NCBI RefSeq assembly: GCF_937616625.2
Contig: NC_065571.1
Location: forward strand, 25,804,201 to 25,868,200
DNA from: Mercurialis annua
Taxonomy: Eukaryota > Streptophyta > Magnoliopsida > Malpighiales > Euphorbiaceae
Reading direction: 5' to 3'
DNA length: 64,000 nucleotides
Every line of letters starts with the position of its first letter. Within the stretch, counting starts at the first letter, position 1. The notes beneath the pieces were generated by a model. That model was not told the origin of the DNA and ran no database searches. It saw only the letters and a list, made by a program, of their open reading frames with translations. Made by a program: the position numbers and the translations under genes. Of the stretch, positions 26,201 through 39,100 are shown piece after piece.

Positions 26201-27770
26201 AAATGCTTGGATTTGTTTTCGTAACGTTTATAAACGTTTGGCTTAGATCTAAAAAAGGGAAACGTTTGGATTGGTTTTGTAACGTTTGTACACGTAAGAT
26301 TTTGGCTTAAATTGCTAAAAAGGTGAAACGCTTGGATTTGTTTCGGAACGTTTGTAAACGTTTGGCTTAAATTGCTAAAAAGGTGAAACGATTGGATTTG
26401 TTTCGTAAAGTTTGTAAGTTTTTGGCTTAAATCTAAAAAAGGGAAACGTTTGGATTTGTTTGGTAACGTTTGTAAACGTTAGGCTTAAATCGCAAAAAAG
26501 AAGAAACGTTTGGATTTATTTCGTTACATTTGTAAACGTTTGGCTTAAATCACTAAAAAGGAGAAACGTTTGGATTTATTTCGTAATGTTTGTAAACGTT
26601 TCGTTTATATCGCTAAAAAGTGAAATGTTTGGATTTGTTTCGTAACATTTGTAAACGTTTGTTTTAAATTGCTAAAAAGGTGAAACGCTTGAATTTGTTT
26701 CGTAACGTTTGTAAACGTTTGGCTTAAATTGCTAAAAAGGTGAAACGATTGTATCTGTTTCGTAACGTTTACAAACGTTTGGCTTAAATTGCTAAAAGGT
26801 CAAATGCTTGGTTTTGTTTTGTAATGTTTCTAAACGTTTTGCATAAATTGCTAAAAATTTGCAACATTTAGATTTAATTCGTAACGTTTAAACGTTTGGC
26901 TTAAATTGCTAAAACATAGATACGCTTGGATTTATTTCGTAACGTTTTTAAACGTTTGGCTTAAATTTCTAAAAGGGGAAACGTTTGGATTTGTTTCGTA
27001 GCTTTTATTAACGTTTGGCTTAAATAGCTAAAAAGGTGAAACGTTTGGATTTGTTTCGTACCATTTGTAAACGTTTGGCTTAAATTGCTAAAAAGGTTAA
27101 ACGTTTGGATTTATTTCGTAATGTTTGTAAATATTTAGCTTAAATTGCTAAAAAGGGGAAACATTTGGATTTGTTTCTTAATGTTTGTAAACGTTTGGCT
27201 TAAATCGCTAAAAAGGTGAAAAGTTGGGATTTGTTTCGAAACATTTTAAATGTTTGACTTATATCGCTAAAATGGGGAAACGTTTGAATTTGTTTTGTAG
27301 CGTTTGTAAACAATTGGCTAAAATCGCTAAAAAGGTAAAACGTTTGGTTTTTTTTCATAACGTTCGTAAACTTTCGGCTGAAATAGCTAAAAATGGTGAG
27401 ACGTTTGGATTTGTTTCATAACTTTTGTAAACATTTGGCTTAAATTGCTAAAAAGGCAAAACACTTGGATTTCTTTCGTAATGTTTGTAAACGTTTGGCT
27501 AAAATTGTTAAAAAGGTGAAACGCTTAGATTTGTTTGGTAACGTTTGTAAACTTTTGGCTTAAATTGCTAAAAAGGTGAAACTCTTGAATTTGTTACTTA
27601 TTGTTTGTAAACGTTTCGCTTAATTCTAAAAAAGTGAAACATTTTTATTTGTTTTGTAACTTTTGTAAATGTTTGGCTTAAATTTCCAAAAAGGTGAAAC
27701 GCTAGGATTTGTTTCGGAACCGTTTGACTTAAATTGCTAAAAAGGTGAAACGCTTGGAATCGTTTCGTAA
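20283..27770 (+). repeat. Family B HOR domain, first copy
   Basis: Family B is marked by GGCTCAAATC after a shortened TTTTAAACG monomer, at 20517, 22447 and 25879. It also has CGTTTAAATCTAAAAAAAG near 20990 and ACGAAACCTTTG-type variants. The first marker interval is 1,930 bp, which I take as the basic unit; the 3,432-bp interval is a composite. Most of the domain reappears at 33.53-42.18 kb, with a shift of 13,236 bp on the left growing to about 13,908 bp on the right. A small irregular spot, GTACACGTAAGATTTTGG near 26290, interrupts the register. Confidence 0.8.
20517..22446 (+). repeat. Family B HOR unit, 1,930 bp
   Basis: The unit is bounded by GGCTCAAATC markers. The corresponding interval in the second B domain (33752-35683) is 1,932 bp. 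Confidence 0.75.
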
Positions 27771-30524
27771 CGTTTGTAAACGTTTGGCTTAAATCTGAAA
27801 AAGTGAAACGTTTGGATTTGTTTGCTAACGCTTGCAAACGTTTTGCTTAAATCACTAAAAAGGGTAAACGTTTGGATTTGTTTCGTAACGTTTGTAAACG
27901 TTTGGCTTAAATCGCTAAAAAGGGGAAACGTTTGGATTTATTTCGTAACGTTTGGTTTAAATCGCTAAAAAGGTGAAACGTTTGGATTTGTTTTGTAATA
28001 TTTGTAAACGTTTGTCTTAATTTGCTAAAAAGGTGAAATGCTTGGATTTGTTTCGTAATGTTTGTAAACGTTTGGCTTAAATTGCGAAAGAGGTGAAACG
28101 CTTGGATTTGTTTCGTAGCGTTTGTAAACGTTTGGCTTAAATTGCTAAAAAGGTGAAAAATTTGGATTTGCTTCGTACCCTTTGTAAACATTTTGCTTAA
28201 ATCGCTAAAAAGGTGAAACATTTGGATTTGTTTCATACGTTTTTAAACGTTTTGCTTAAATTGCTAGAAAGGTGAAATGTTTAGATTTGTTTTGTAACGT
28301 TTGTAATCGTTCGGCTAAGATAGATAAAAAGGTGAGACGTTTGGATTTGTTTCGTAACGTTTATAAACATTTGCATTAAATTGATAAAAAAGGTGACACG
28401 CTCGGATTTGTTTCGAAACGTTTGTAAACGTTTGGTTTAAATTACTAAAAAAGATGAAACGGTTGGTTTTGTTTCGTAATGTTTCTAAACGTTTCGCATA
28501 AATTGCTAAAAATGTGAAACGTTTGGATTTGTTCCATAACGTTTTAAACGTTTGGTTCTGTTTCATAACGTTTGTTAACGTTTGGCTTAAATCGTTATAA
28601 AGGTGAAACGTTTGGATTTGTTTCGTAACATTTGTATATGTTTGTCTTAAATTGCTAAAAAGGTGAAACACTTGGATTTGTTTCGTAGCGTTTGTAAACG
28701 TTTGGCTTAAATCTGAAAAAGTGAAACGTTTGGATTTGTTTGCTAACGCTTGCAAACGTTTTGCTTAAATCACTAAAAAGGGTAAACGTTTGGATTTGTT
28801 TCGTAACGTTTGTAAACGTTTGGCTTAAATCGCTAAAAAGGGGAAACGTTTGGATTTATTTCGTAACGTTTGGTTTAAATCGCTAAAAAGGTGAAACGTT
28901 TGGATTTGTTTTGTAATATTTGTAAACGTTTGTCTTAATTTGCTAAAAAGGTGAAATGCTTGGATTTGTTTCGTAATGTTTGTAAACGTTTGGCTTAAAT
29001 TGCGAAAGAGGTGAAACGCTTGGATTTGTTTCGTAGCGTTTGTAAACGTTTGGCTTAAATTGCTAAAAAGGTGAAAAATTTGGATTTGCTTCGTACCCTT
29101 TGTAAACATTTTGCTTAAATCGCTAAAAAGGTGAAACATTTGGATTTGTTTCTTACGTTTTTAAACGTTTTGCTTAAATTGCTAGAAAGGTGAAATGTTT
29201 AGATTTGTTTTGTAACGTTTGTAATCGTTCGGCTAAGATAGATAAAAAGGTGAGACGTTTGGATTTGTTTCGTAACGTTTATAAACATTTGCATTAAATT
29301 GATAAAAAAGGTGACACGCTTGGATTTGTTTCGAAACGTTTGTAAACGTTTGGTTTAAATTACTAAAAAAGATGAAACGGTTGGTTTTGTTTCGTAATGT
29401 TTCTAAACGTTTCGCATAAATTGCTAAAAATGTGAAACGTTTGGATTTGTTCCATAACGTTTTAAACGTTTGGTTCTGTTTCATAACGTTTGTTAACGTT
29501 TGGCTTAAATCGTTATAAAGGTGAAACGTTTGGATTTGTTTCGTAACATTTGTATATGTTTGTCTTAAATTGCTAAAAAGGTGAAACACTTGGATTTGTT
29601 TCGTAGCGTTTGTAAACGTTTGGCTTAAATCTGAAAAAGTGAAACATTTGGATTTGTTTGCTAACGCTTGCAAACGTTTTGCTTAAATCACTAAAAAGGG
29701 TAAACGTTTGGATTTGCTTCGTAACATTTGTAAACGTTTGGCTTAAATCGCTAAAAAGGGGAAACGTTTGGATTTATTTCGTAACGTTTGGTTTAAATCG
29801 CTAAAAAGGTGAAACGTTTGGATTTGTTTTGTAATATTTGTAAACGTTTGTCTTAATTTGCTAAAAAGGTGAAATGCTTGGATTTGTTTCGTAATGTTTG
29901 TAAACGTTTGGCTTAAATTGCGAAAGAGGTGAAACGCTTGGATTTGTTTCGTAGCGTTTGTAAACGTTTGGCTTAAATTGCTAAAAAGGTGAAAAATTTG
30001 GATTTGCTTCGTACCCTTTGTAAACATTTTGCTTAAATCGCTAAAAAGGTGAAACATTTGGATTTGTTTCATACGTTTTTAAACGTTTTGCTTAAATTGC
30101 TAGAAAGGTGAAATGTTTAGATTTGTTTTGTAACGTTTGTAATCGTTCGGCTAAGATAGATAAAAAGGTGAGACGTTTGGATTTGTTTCATAACGTTTAT
30201 AAACATTTGCATTAAATTGATAAAAAAGGTGACACGCTTGGATTTGTTTCGTAACGTTTGTAAACGTTTGGTTTAAATTACTAAAAATGATGAAACGGTT
30301 GGTTTTGTTTCGTAATGTTTCTAAACGTTTCGCATAAATTGCTAAAAATGTGAAACGTTTGGATTTGTTCCATTACGTTTTAAACGTTTGGTTCTGTTTC
30401 ATAACGTTTGTTAACGTTTGGCTTAAATCGTTATAAAGGTGAAACGTTTGGATTTGTTTCGTAACATTTGTATATGTTTGTCTTAAATTGCTAAAAAGGT
30501 GAAACACTTGGATTTGTTTCGTAG
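27771..30524 (+). repeat. Tandem triplication of a 918-bp block
   Basis: Three consecutive copies (27771-28688, 28689-29606, 29607-30524) differ by only about ten visible substitutions. Each begins near AAATCTGAAAAAGTG, followed by GCTAACGCTTGCAAACG. Later come CTTCGTACCC, CGGCTAAGATAGATAAAAAG, GTGACACGC and a monomer with GTTCTGTTTC. Copies 1 and 3 share TTTCATACG where copy 2 has TTTCTTACG; copies 2 and 3 share GACACGCTTGG where copy 1 has GACACGCTCGG. Such high identity inside a diverged array implies a recent expansion. Confidence 0.93.
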
Positions 30525-30930
30525 CGTTTGTAAACCTTTGGCTTAAATCGCTAAAAAGGTGAAACACTTGGATTTCTTTTGTAATGTTTGTAAACTTTTG
30601 GCTTAAATTGCTAAAAAGGTGAAACGCTTAGATTTGTTGCGTAATATTTGTAAACGTTTGGCTTATATTGTTAAAAAGGTGAAACACATGGATTTGTTTG
30701 TTAACGTTTGTAAACGTTTGTCTTAAATTGCTAAAAAGATGAAACGCTTCAATTTGTTTCGTAACGTTTGTAATCGTTTAGCTTAAATTGCTAAAAAGGT
30801 GAAACGTTCGGATTTGTTTCGTAACGTTTGTAAACGTTTGGCTTAAATCGCTAAAAAGGTGAAACGTTTAGATTTGTTTCGTATCGTTTGTAAATGTTTG
30901 GCTTAAATCGCTAAAAAGGTGAAACGTTTG
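30525..30930 (+). repeat. Link of ordinary 60-mers between the triplication and the A island
   Basis: About seven monomers resemble family B at 25.6-25.85 kb (CTTGGATTTCTTT, then a GTTAAAAAGG monomer). Nothing else is seen here. The monomer at 30811-30870 is close to consensus. Confidence 0.7.
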
Positions 30931-33180
30931 GATTTGTTTTCGTAACGTTTGTAAACCTTTCGCTTAAATTGCTAAAAAGATGAAACATTTGGTTTTGTTT
31001 CGTAACGTTTGTAAACGTTTGGCTAAAAACGCTAAAAAGGGGAAACGTTTGAATTTTCTTCGTAACGTTTTAAACGTTTGGATTTGTTTTGAAACGTTTG
31101 GATTTGTTTCGAAACATTTGGATTTGTTTCGTAACATTTGTAAATGTTTGGCTTCAATCACTAAAAAGGCGAAACATTTAGATTTGTTTCGTAACGTTTG
31201 TAAACGGTTTGCTTAATTTGCAAAAAAGGTTAAACGCTTATATTTGTTTCATAACGTATATAAATGTTTGCCTTAAATTGCTAAAAAGGTGAAACGTTTG
31301 AATTTTTTTCCTAACCTTTGTAAAAGTTTGGCTTAAATTGCTAAAAAGGTGAAGCATTTGGAGTTGTTTCATAACGTTTGTAAACGTTTGGCTTAAATGG
31401 CTAAAAAGGTGAAACATTTAAATTTCTTTCGTAACGTTTGTAAACGTTTGGCTTAAATTGCAAAAAAGGTGAAACGCTTGGATTTGTTTTGTAACGTTTG
31501 TAAATGTTTGGCTTAAATTGCTAAAAAGGTGAAACGCTTGGTTTTGTTTTGGAACGTTTGGATTAAATCGCTAAAAATGAGAAATATTTGGATTTGTTTC
31601 GTAACGTTTTAAACGTTTAGTTTTGTTTTGTAACGTTTGTAAACGTTCGGCTTAAATCGCTAAAAAGGTGAACCATTTGGATTTGTTTCATAATGTTAGT
31701 AAAAGTTTGGCTTAAATCGCTAAAAAGGTGAAACGTTTGGATTTGTTTGGTAACGTTTGTAAACGTTTGGCTTAAATCTAAAAAGGTGAAATGTTTGGAT
31801 TTCTTTGCTAACGCTTGTAAACGTTTGGCTGAAATCGCTAAAAAGGGGAAACATTTGGATTTGTTTCGTAACGTTTGTAAAAGTTTGGCTTATATCGCTA
31901 AAAAGGGGAAACGTTTGGATTTGTTTCGTAACTAGAGGAAACGTTTGGCTTAAATCGCTAAAAAGGTCAAACATTTGGATTTGTTTCGTAACGTTTGTAA
32001 ACGTTTGTCTTATATTGCTAAAATGGTGAAACGCTTGGATTTGTTTCGTAACATTTGTAAACGTTTGGCTTAAATTGCTAAAAAGGTGAAACGCTTGGAT
32101 TTGTTTTGTAACGTTTGTAAACGTTTTGCTTAAATTGCTAAAACGGTGAAAAATTTGGATTTGCTTCGTAACCTTTGTTAACATTTGGCTTAAATCGCTG
32201 AAAAGGTGAAACGTTTGGATTTGTTTCATTCGTTTTTAAACGTTTGGCTTAAATCGCTAAGAAGGTGAAATATTTGGATTTCTTTCGTGACGTTTGTAAA
32301 TGTTGTGCTAAGATTGCTAAATAGGTAAAACTCTTGGATTTGTTTCATAACGTTTATAAACGTTTCGCTTAAATTATTAAAAAGGTGAAACGCTTTAAAT
32401 TGCAAAAAAGGTGAAACGCTTTGTTTTGTTTCGTAATGTTTATAAACGTTTGGCATAAATTGCTAAAAATGCGAAACGTTTGGATTTGTTTCGTAACGTT
32501 TTAAACGTTTGGTTTTGTTTCATAACGTTTGTAAACGTTTAGCTTAAATCGCTAAAAAGGTGAAACGTTTGGATTTGTTTCCAAACGTTTGTAAACATTT
32601 GGCTTAAATCGCTAATAAGGTGAAACGTTTGGATTTGTTTCGTAACGTTTGTAAACGTTTAGCTTAAATTGCTAAAAAGGTGAAACGCTTTGATTTGTTT
32701 TGTAACATTTGCATACGTTTGGCTTAAATTACTAAAACGGAGAAACGCTTGCATTTGTTTCGTAACGTTTGTAAACGTTTGGTTTAAATTGCTAAAAGGT
32801 GAAACGTTTGGATTTGTTTTGTAGCATTTATAAACATTTGGCTTATATAGCTAAAAAGGTAAAACGTTTGGATTTGTTTCATACCGTTTGTAAACGTTTG
32901 GCTTAATTCGCTAAAAAGGTGAAACGTTTGGATTAGTTTCGGAATGTTTGTAAATGTTTGGCTTAAATTGATAAAAAAATTAAACGCTTGGACTTGTTTG
33001 TAACGTTTGTAAACGTTTGGCTTCAATTGCTAAAGAGGTTAAACATTTGGATTTGTTTCCTAACGTTTATAAACGTTTGGCGTAAATTGCAAAAAAGGAG
33101 AAACGTTTGGATTTTTTCCTAACCTTTGTAAACGTTTTGCTTAAATCGCTCAAAAGGGGAAACGCTTGAATTTGTTTCAT
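30931..33180 (+). repeat. Family A island between family B blocks
   Basis: Family A markers return: the 20-bp cluster at 31076, GTAACTAGAGGAAACG near 31930, TTTCATTCGTTTTT near 32224 and TGTGCTAAGA at 32304. Positions of about 30.95-32.24 kb match 12.27-13.56 kb at a shift of 18,681 bp. The part from 19.2 kb to 20.27 kb matches at 11,628 bp. The island ends near 33180, just after the TTTTTTCCTAACC variant. Confidence 0.8.
31076..31135 (+). repeat. 20-bp short-unit cluster, A island
   Basis: There are three 20-bp units, 11,628 bp from the cluster at 19448. This confirms that the 31-33 kb segment is family A. Confidence 0.85.
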
Positions 33181-36100
33181 TGCATTTGTAAACGTCTGGC
33201 TTAAATCGCTAAAAAGGTGAAATGTTTAGATTTGATTCGTAACGTTTGTAAACGTTTGGCTTAAATTGCAAAAAAGGTGAAACGCTTGGATTTGTTTCGT
33301 AACATTTATAAACATTTGGCTTAAATTGCTAAAAAGGTGATACAATTGGATTAGTTTCGTTACGTTTATACACTTTTTGGCATAAATTGCTATGTAAACG
33401 TTTAGCTTAAATTACTAAAAATGTGAAACGTTTGGATTTGTTTCGTAACATTTGTAAACGTTTGGCTTAAATTGCTAAAAAGGTGAAACGCTTGGATTAG
33501 TTTCGTTACGTTTGTAAACTTTTGGCTTAAATTGCAAAAAAGGTGAAACGCTTGATTCTATTTTGTAAATTTTGTAAACGTTTGGCTTAAGTTGCTAAAA
33601 ATGTGAAACATTTGGATTTGTTTAGCAACGTTTGGTGTCTATCGCTAAAAAGGTGAAACGTTTGGATTTGATTCGTAACGTTTGTAAACATTTGGCATAA
33701 ATCGCTAAAAAGGTGAAACGTTTGATTTGTTATGTAACGTTTTAAACGTTTGGCTCAAATCGCTGAAAAGGGGAAACGTTTGGATTTGTTTCGTAACGTT
33801 TGTAAACGTTTGGCTTAAAATGCTAAAAAGGTGAAATGTTTGGTTTTGTTTCGTGACGTTTGTAAAAGTTCGGCTTAAAACGCTTAAAAGGTGAGACGTT
33901 TGGATTTGTTTCGTAACGTTTGTAAATGTTTGGCTTAAATTTCTAAAAAGGTTAAACGCTTGGATTTGTTTTGTAACGTTTGTAAACATTTGGCTTAAAT
34001 TCCTAAAAATGTGAAACGCTTGGATTTGTTTCGGAACGTTTGTAAATGTTTGGCTTAGATTTCTAAAAAGGTGAAACGCTTCGATTTGTTTTGTAATGTT
34101 TATAAACGTTTGGCTTTAATTGCTAAAAAGGTGAAACGCTTGGATTTGTTTCGTAACGTTTGTAAACGTTTGGTTTATATTGGTAAAAAGGCGAAATGCT
34201 TGGATTTGTTTTCGTAACGTTTGTAAACGTTTAAATCTAAAAAAAAGGGAAACGTTTGGATTTGTTTTGTAACGTTTGGCCTAAATTCCTAAAAAGGGGA
34301 AACGCTTGGATTTGTTTTGTAATGTTTGTAAACTTTTGGCTTAATTTGCTAAAAAGGTGAAACGCATGAATTTGTTTCGAAATGTTTGTAAACGTTTGGC
34401 TTAAATTGCTGAAAAGGTGAAACGATTGGATTTGATTCGTAGCGTTTGTAAACTTTTGGCTTAAATCTAAAAAAGGGAAACGTTTGGATTTGTTTGGTAA
34501 CGTTTGTAAACGTTTGGCTTAAATCGCTAAAAAGGGGAAACGTTTGGATTTGTTTCGTGACGTTTGTAAATGTTTGGCTTTAATCGCTAAAAAGGAGAAA
34601 TATTTGGATTTATTTCGTAAAGTTTGTAATAGTTTCGCTTATATCGCTAAAAAGGCGAAATCTTTGGATTTGTTTCGTAACATTTGTAAACACGTGTCTT
34701 AAATTACTAAAAAGGTGAAACACTTGGATTTGTTTCGTAACGTTTGTAAATGTTTGGCTTAAATTGCTAAAAAGGTGAAACGCTTGTATTTGTTTCGTAA
34801 CGTTTGCAAACGTTTGGCTTAAATTGCTAAAAAGGTGGAACGCTTAGTTTTGTTTTGTAATGTTTCTAAACGTTTGGCATAAATTGCTAAAAATGTGAAA
34901 CGTTTAGATTTATTTCGTAACGTTTTAAACGTTTGGTTTTGTTTCATAACGTTTGTAAACGTTCGGCTTACATTTCTAAAATGGTGAAGGGTTTGGATTT
35001 GTTTCGTAACGTTTGTAAACATTTGGCTTAAATCGCTAAAATGGTGTAACAGTTGGATTGGTTTCGTAACGTTTGTAAACGTTTGGTTTAAATCGCTAAA
35101 AAGGTGAAACATTTGGATTTGTTTCATATCGTTTGTAAACGTTTGGCTTAAATCGGTAAAAAGGGGAAACGTTTGGATTTGTTTCGTACCGTTTGTAAAC
35201 GTTTGGCTTAAATTGCTAAAAAGGTGAAATGATTAGATTTGATTCGTAATGTTTGTAAACGTTTGGCTTAAATTGCTAAAAAGGTGAAACTCTTGAATTT
35301 ATTTCGTAACATTTGTAAACGTTTGGCTTAAATTGCTCAAAAGGTGAAACGCTTGGATTAATTTCGTTACATTTGTAAACTTTTGGCTTAAATTGCTAAA
35401 AATGTGAAACGCTTGGTTTTTTTCCGCAACGTTTGTAAACGTTTGGCTTAAATTACTAAAAATGTGAAACGTTTGTATTTGTTTCGTAACGTTTGTATAC
35501 GTTTGGCTTCAATCGCTAAAAAGGGGAAACGTTTGGATTGGTTTCGTAACGTTTGTAAACGTTTGGCGTCAATCGATAAAAAGGTGAAACGTTTGGATTT
35601 GATTCGTAACGTTTGTAAACATTTGGCATAAATCGCTAAAAAGGTGAAATGTTTGGATTTGTTTCGTAACGTTTTAAACGTTTGGCTCAAATCGCTAAAA
35701 AGGGGAAACATTTGGATTTGTTTCGTAACGTTTGTAAACGTTTCGCTTAAATTTATAAAAAGGTGAAGCGTTTGGTTTTGTTTCGTGACGTTTGTATAAG
35801 TTCGGCTTAAATCGCTAAAAAGGTGAGACATTTGGATTTATTTCGTAAAGTTTGTAAACGTTTGGCTTAAATTTCTAAAAAAACGTTAAACGCTTGGATT
35901 TGTTTTGTAACGTTTGCAAACGTTTGGTTTAAATTTCTAAAAATGTGAAACGCTTGGATTTGTTTCGGAAGGCTTATAAAAGTTTGGCTATGATTTCTAA
36001 AAAGGTGAAACGCTTGGATTTGTTTTGTAATGTTTGTAAACTTTTGGCTTTAATTGCTAAAAAGGTGAAATGCTTGGATTTGTTTCGTAACGTTTGTAAA

Positions 36101-39100
36101 CGTTTGGCTTAAATTGCTAAAAAGGTGAAACGCTTGGATATGTTTTCGTAACGTTTGTAAACGTTTGGCTTAAATCTATAAAAGGGTAACGTTTGGATTT
36201 GTTTTGTAACGTTTGTAAACGTTATGCTTAAATTGCTAAAAAGGTGAAACGCTTGGAGTTGTTTTGTAACGTTTGTAAACTTTTGGCTTAAATTGCTAAA
36301 AAGGTGAAACGCTTGGATTTGTTTCGTAACGTTTGTAAACGTTTGGCTTAAATTGCTAAAAAGGTGAAACGCTTGGATTTGTTTCGTACCATTTGTAAAC
36401 GTTTGGCTTAATTTGCTAAAAAGGTTAAACGTTTCGATTTATTTCTTAATGTTTGTAAACATTTAGCTTAAATTGCTAAAAAGGGGAAACGTTTGGATTT
36501 GTTTCTTAATGTTTGTAAACGTTTGGCTTAAATCGCTAAAAATGGGAAACGTTGGGATTTGTTTCGAAACGTTTTAAACGTTTGGCTTATATCGCTAAAA
36601 TGGGGAAACGTTTGAATTTGTTTTGTAGCGTTTGTTAACATTTGTCTTAAATTGCTAAAAAGGTGAAACACTTGGATTTGTTTCGTTACGTTTGTAAACT
36701 TTTGGCTTAAATTGCTAAAAAAGTGAAACACTTGATTTTTTTTCGTAACATTTGTAAACGTTTGGATTAAGTTGCTAAAAATGTGAAACGTTTGGATTTG
36801 TTTCGTAACGTTTGTAAACGTTTGGTGTCAATCGCTAAATAGGTGAAACATTTGGATTTGATTCGTAATGTTTGTAAACATTTGGCATAAATCGCTAAAA
36901 AAGTGAAACTCTTGGATTTGTTTCGTAACGTTTGTAAACGTTTGTCTTAAATTGCTAAAAAGGTGAAACGCTTGGATTTGTTTTGTAACGTTTTAAACGT
37001 TTGCCTCAAATCGCTAAAAAGGGAAAACGTTTGGATTTGTTTCAGAACGTTTGTAAACGTTTGGCTTAGATTGCTAAAAAGGTGAAACGCTTGGATTTGT
37101 TTCGTAATGTTTTTAAACGTTTGGCTTAAATTGCTAAAAAGCTGAAACGCTTGTATTTGTTTCGTAACGTTTGTAAACGTTTCGCTTATATTGCTAAAAA
37201 GGTGCAATGCTTGGATTTGTTTTCGTAACATTTATAAACGTTTGGCTTAAATATAAGAAAGGGAAACGTTTGGATTGGTTTTTTAACGTTTGTAAACGTT
37301 TGGCTTAAATTGCTAAAAAGGTGAAACGCTTGGATTTGTTTAGTAATGTTTGTAAACTTTTGGCTTAAATTGCTAAAAAGTTGAAACGCTTGGATTTGTT
37401 TCGGAACGTTTGTAAACGTTTGGCTTAAATTGGTAAAAAGGTGAAACGATTGGATTTGTTTTGGTAACGTTTGTAAATTTTTGGCTTAAATCTAAAAAAG
37501 TGAAACGTTTCGATTTGTTTGGTACGTTTGTAAACGTTTGGCTTAAATCGCAAAAAAGGGGAAACATTTGGATTTGTTTCGTTATATTTGTAAACGTTTG
37601 GCTTAAATCGCTAAAAAGGAGAAACGTTTAGATTTATTTCCTAACGTTTGTAAACGTTTCGTTTATATCGCTAAAAAGTGAAATGTTTGGATTTGTTTCG
37701 TAACATTTGTAAACGTTTGTCTTAAATTGCTAAAAAGGTGAAACGCTTGAATTTTTTTTGTAACGTTTGTAAACGTTTGGCTTAAATTCCTAAAAAAGTG
37801 AAACGCTTGTATTTTTTTCGTAACGTTTACAAACGTTTGGCTTAAATTGCTAAAAGGTGAAACACTTGGTTTTGCTTTGTAATGTTTCTAAACGTTTTGC
37901 ATAAATTGCTAAAAATGTGAAACGTTTAGATTTAATTCGTAACGTTTTAAATGTTTAATTTTTTTTCGTAACGTTTGTAAACGTTTGGCTTAAATCGCTA
38001 AAAAGGTGAGAGGTTTGGATTTGTTTCGTAACGTTTGTAAACATTTGGCTTAAATCGCTAAAGAGGTGTAACAGTTGGATTCGTTTCGTAACGTTTGTAA
38101 ACGCTTGGCTTAAATTGCTAAAAAGGTGAAATGTTTGGATTTCTTTCGTATCGTTTGTAAACGTTTGGCTTAAATCGCTAAAAAGGTGAAACTTTTGGAT
38201 TTGTTTCGTAATGTTTGTAAACGTTTGGCTTAAATTGCTAATAAGGTGAAACGCTTTGATTTGTTTCGTAACCTTTGCACACGTTTGGCTTAAATTGCTA
38301 AAACGGAGAAACGCTTGGATTTATTTTATAACGTTTTTAAACGTTTGGCTTAAATTGCTAAAAGGGAAACGTTTGGATTTGTTTCGTAGCGTTTATTAAC
38401 GTTTGGCTTAAATAGCTAAAACGGTGAAACGTTTGGATTTGTTTCGTACCATTTGTAAACGTTTGGCTTAAATTGCTAAAAAGGTTAAACGTTTGGATTT
38501 ATTTCGTAATGTTTGTAACATTTAGCTTAAATTGCTAAAAAAGGGAAACGTTTGGATTTGTTTCTTAATGTTTGTAAGCGTTTGGCTTAAATCGCTAAAA
38601 AGGTGAAACATTGGGATATGTTTCGAAACGTTTTAAACGTTTGGCTTATATCGCTAAAATGGGGAAACGTTTGAATTTGTTTTGTAGCGTTTGTTAACAT
38701 TTGGCTAAAATCGCTGAAAGGTAAAACATTTGGTTCTTTTTCATAACGTTCGTAAACGTTCGGCTTAAATAGCTAAAAAGGTGAAACGTTTGGATTAGTT
38801 TCATAACTTTTGTAAACATTTGGCTTAAATTGCTAAAAAGGTGAAACGCTTGGATTTCTTTCGTAATGTTTGTTAACGTTTGGCTTAAATTGCTAAAAAG
38901 GTGAAACTCTTGGATTTGTTTCGTAACATTTGTAAACGTTTGGCTTATATTGTTAAAAAGGTGAAACGCATGGAGTTTTTTGGTAACATTTGTAAACGTT
39001 TGGCTTAAATTGCTAAAAAGGTGAAAAGTTTGGATTTGTTTCGTAACGTTTTAAATGTTTGGCTCAAATCGCTAAAAAGGGGAAACGTTTGGATTTGTTT

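Noticed and set aside
26281..26300. Possible small insertion at GTACACGTAAGATTTTGG
   Set aside because: It is only a few bases, has no terminal repeats or target duplication, and resumes the monomer at once. It is best read as a local indel.
27771..30524. LTR-like direct repeats around an element
   Set aside because: The 918-bp copies are adjacent with nothing between them and are made entirely of satellite monomers.
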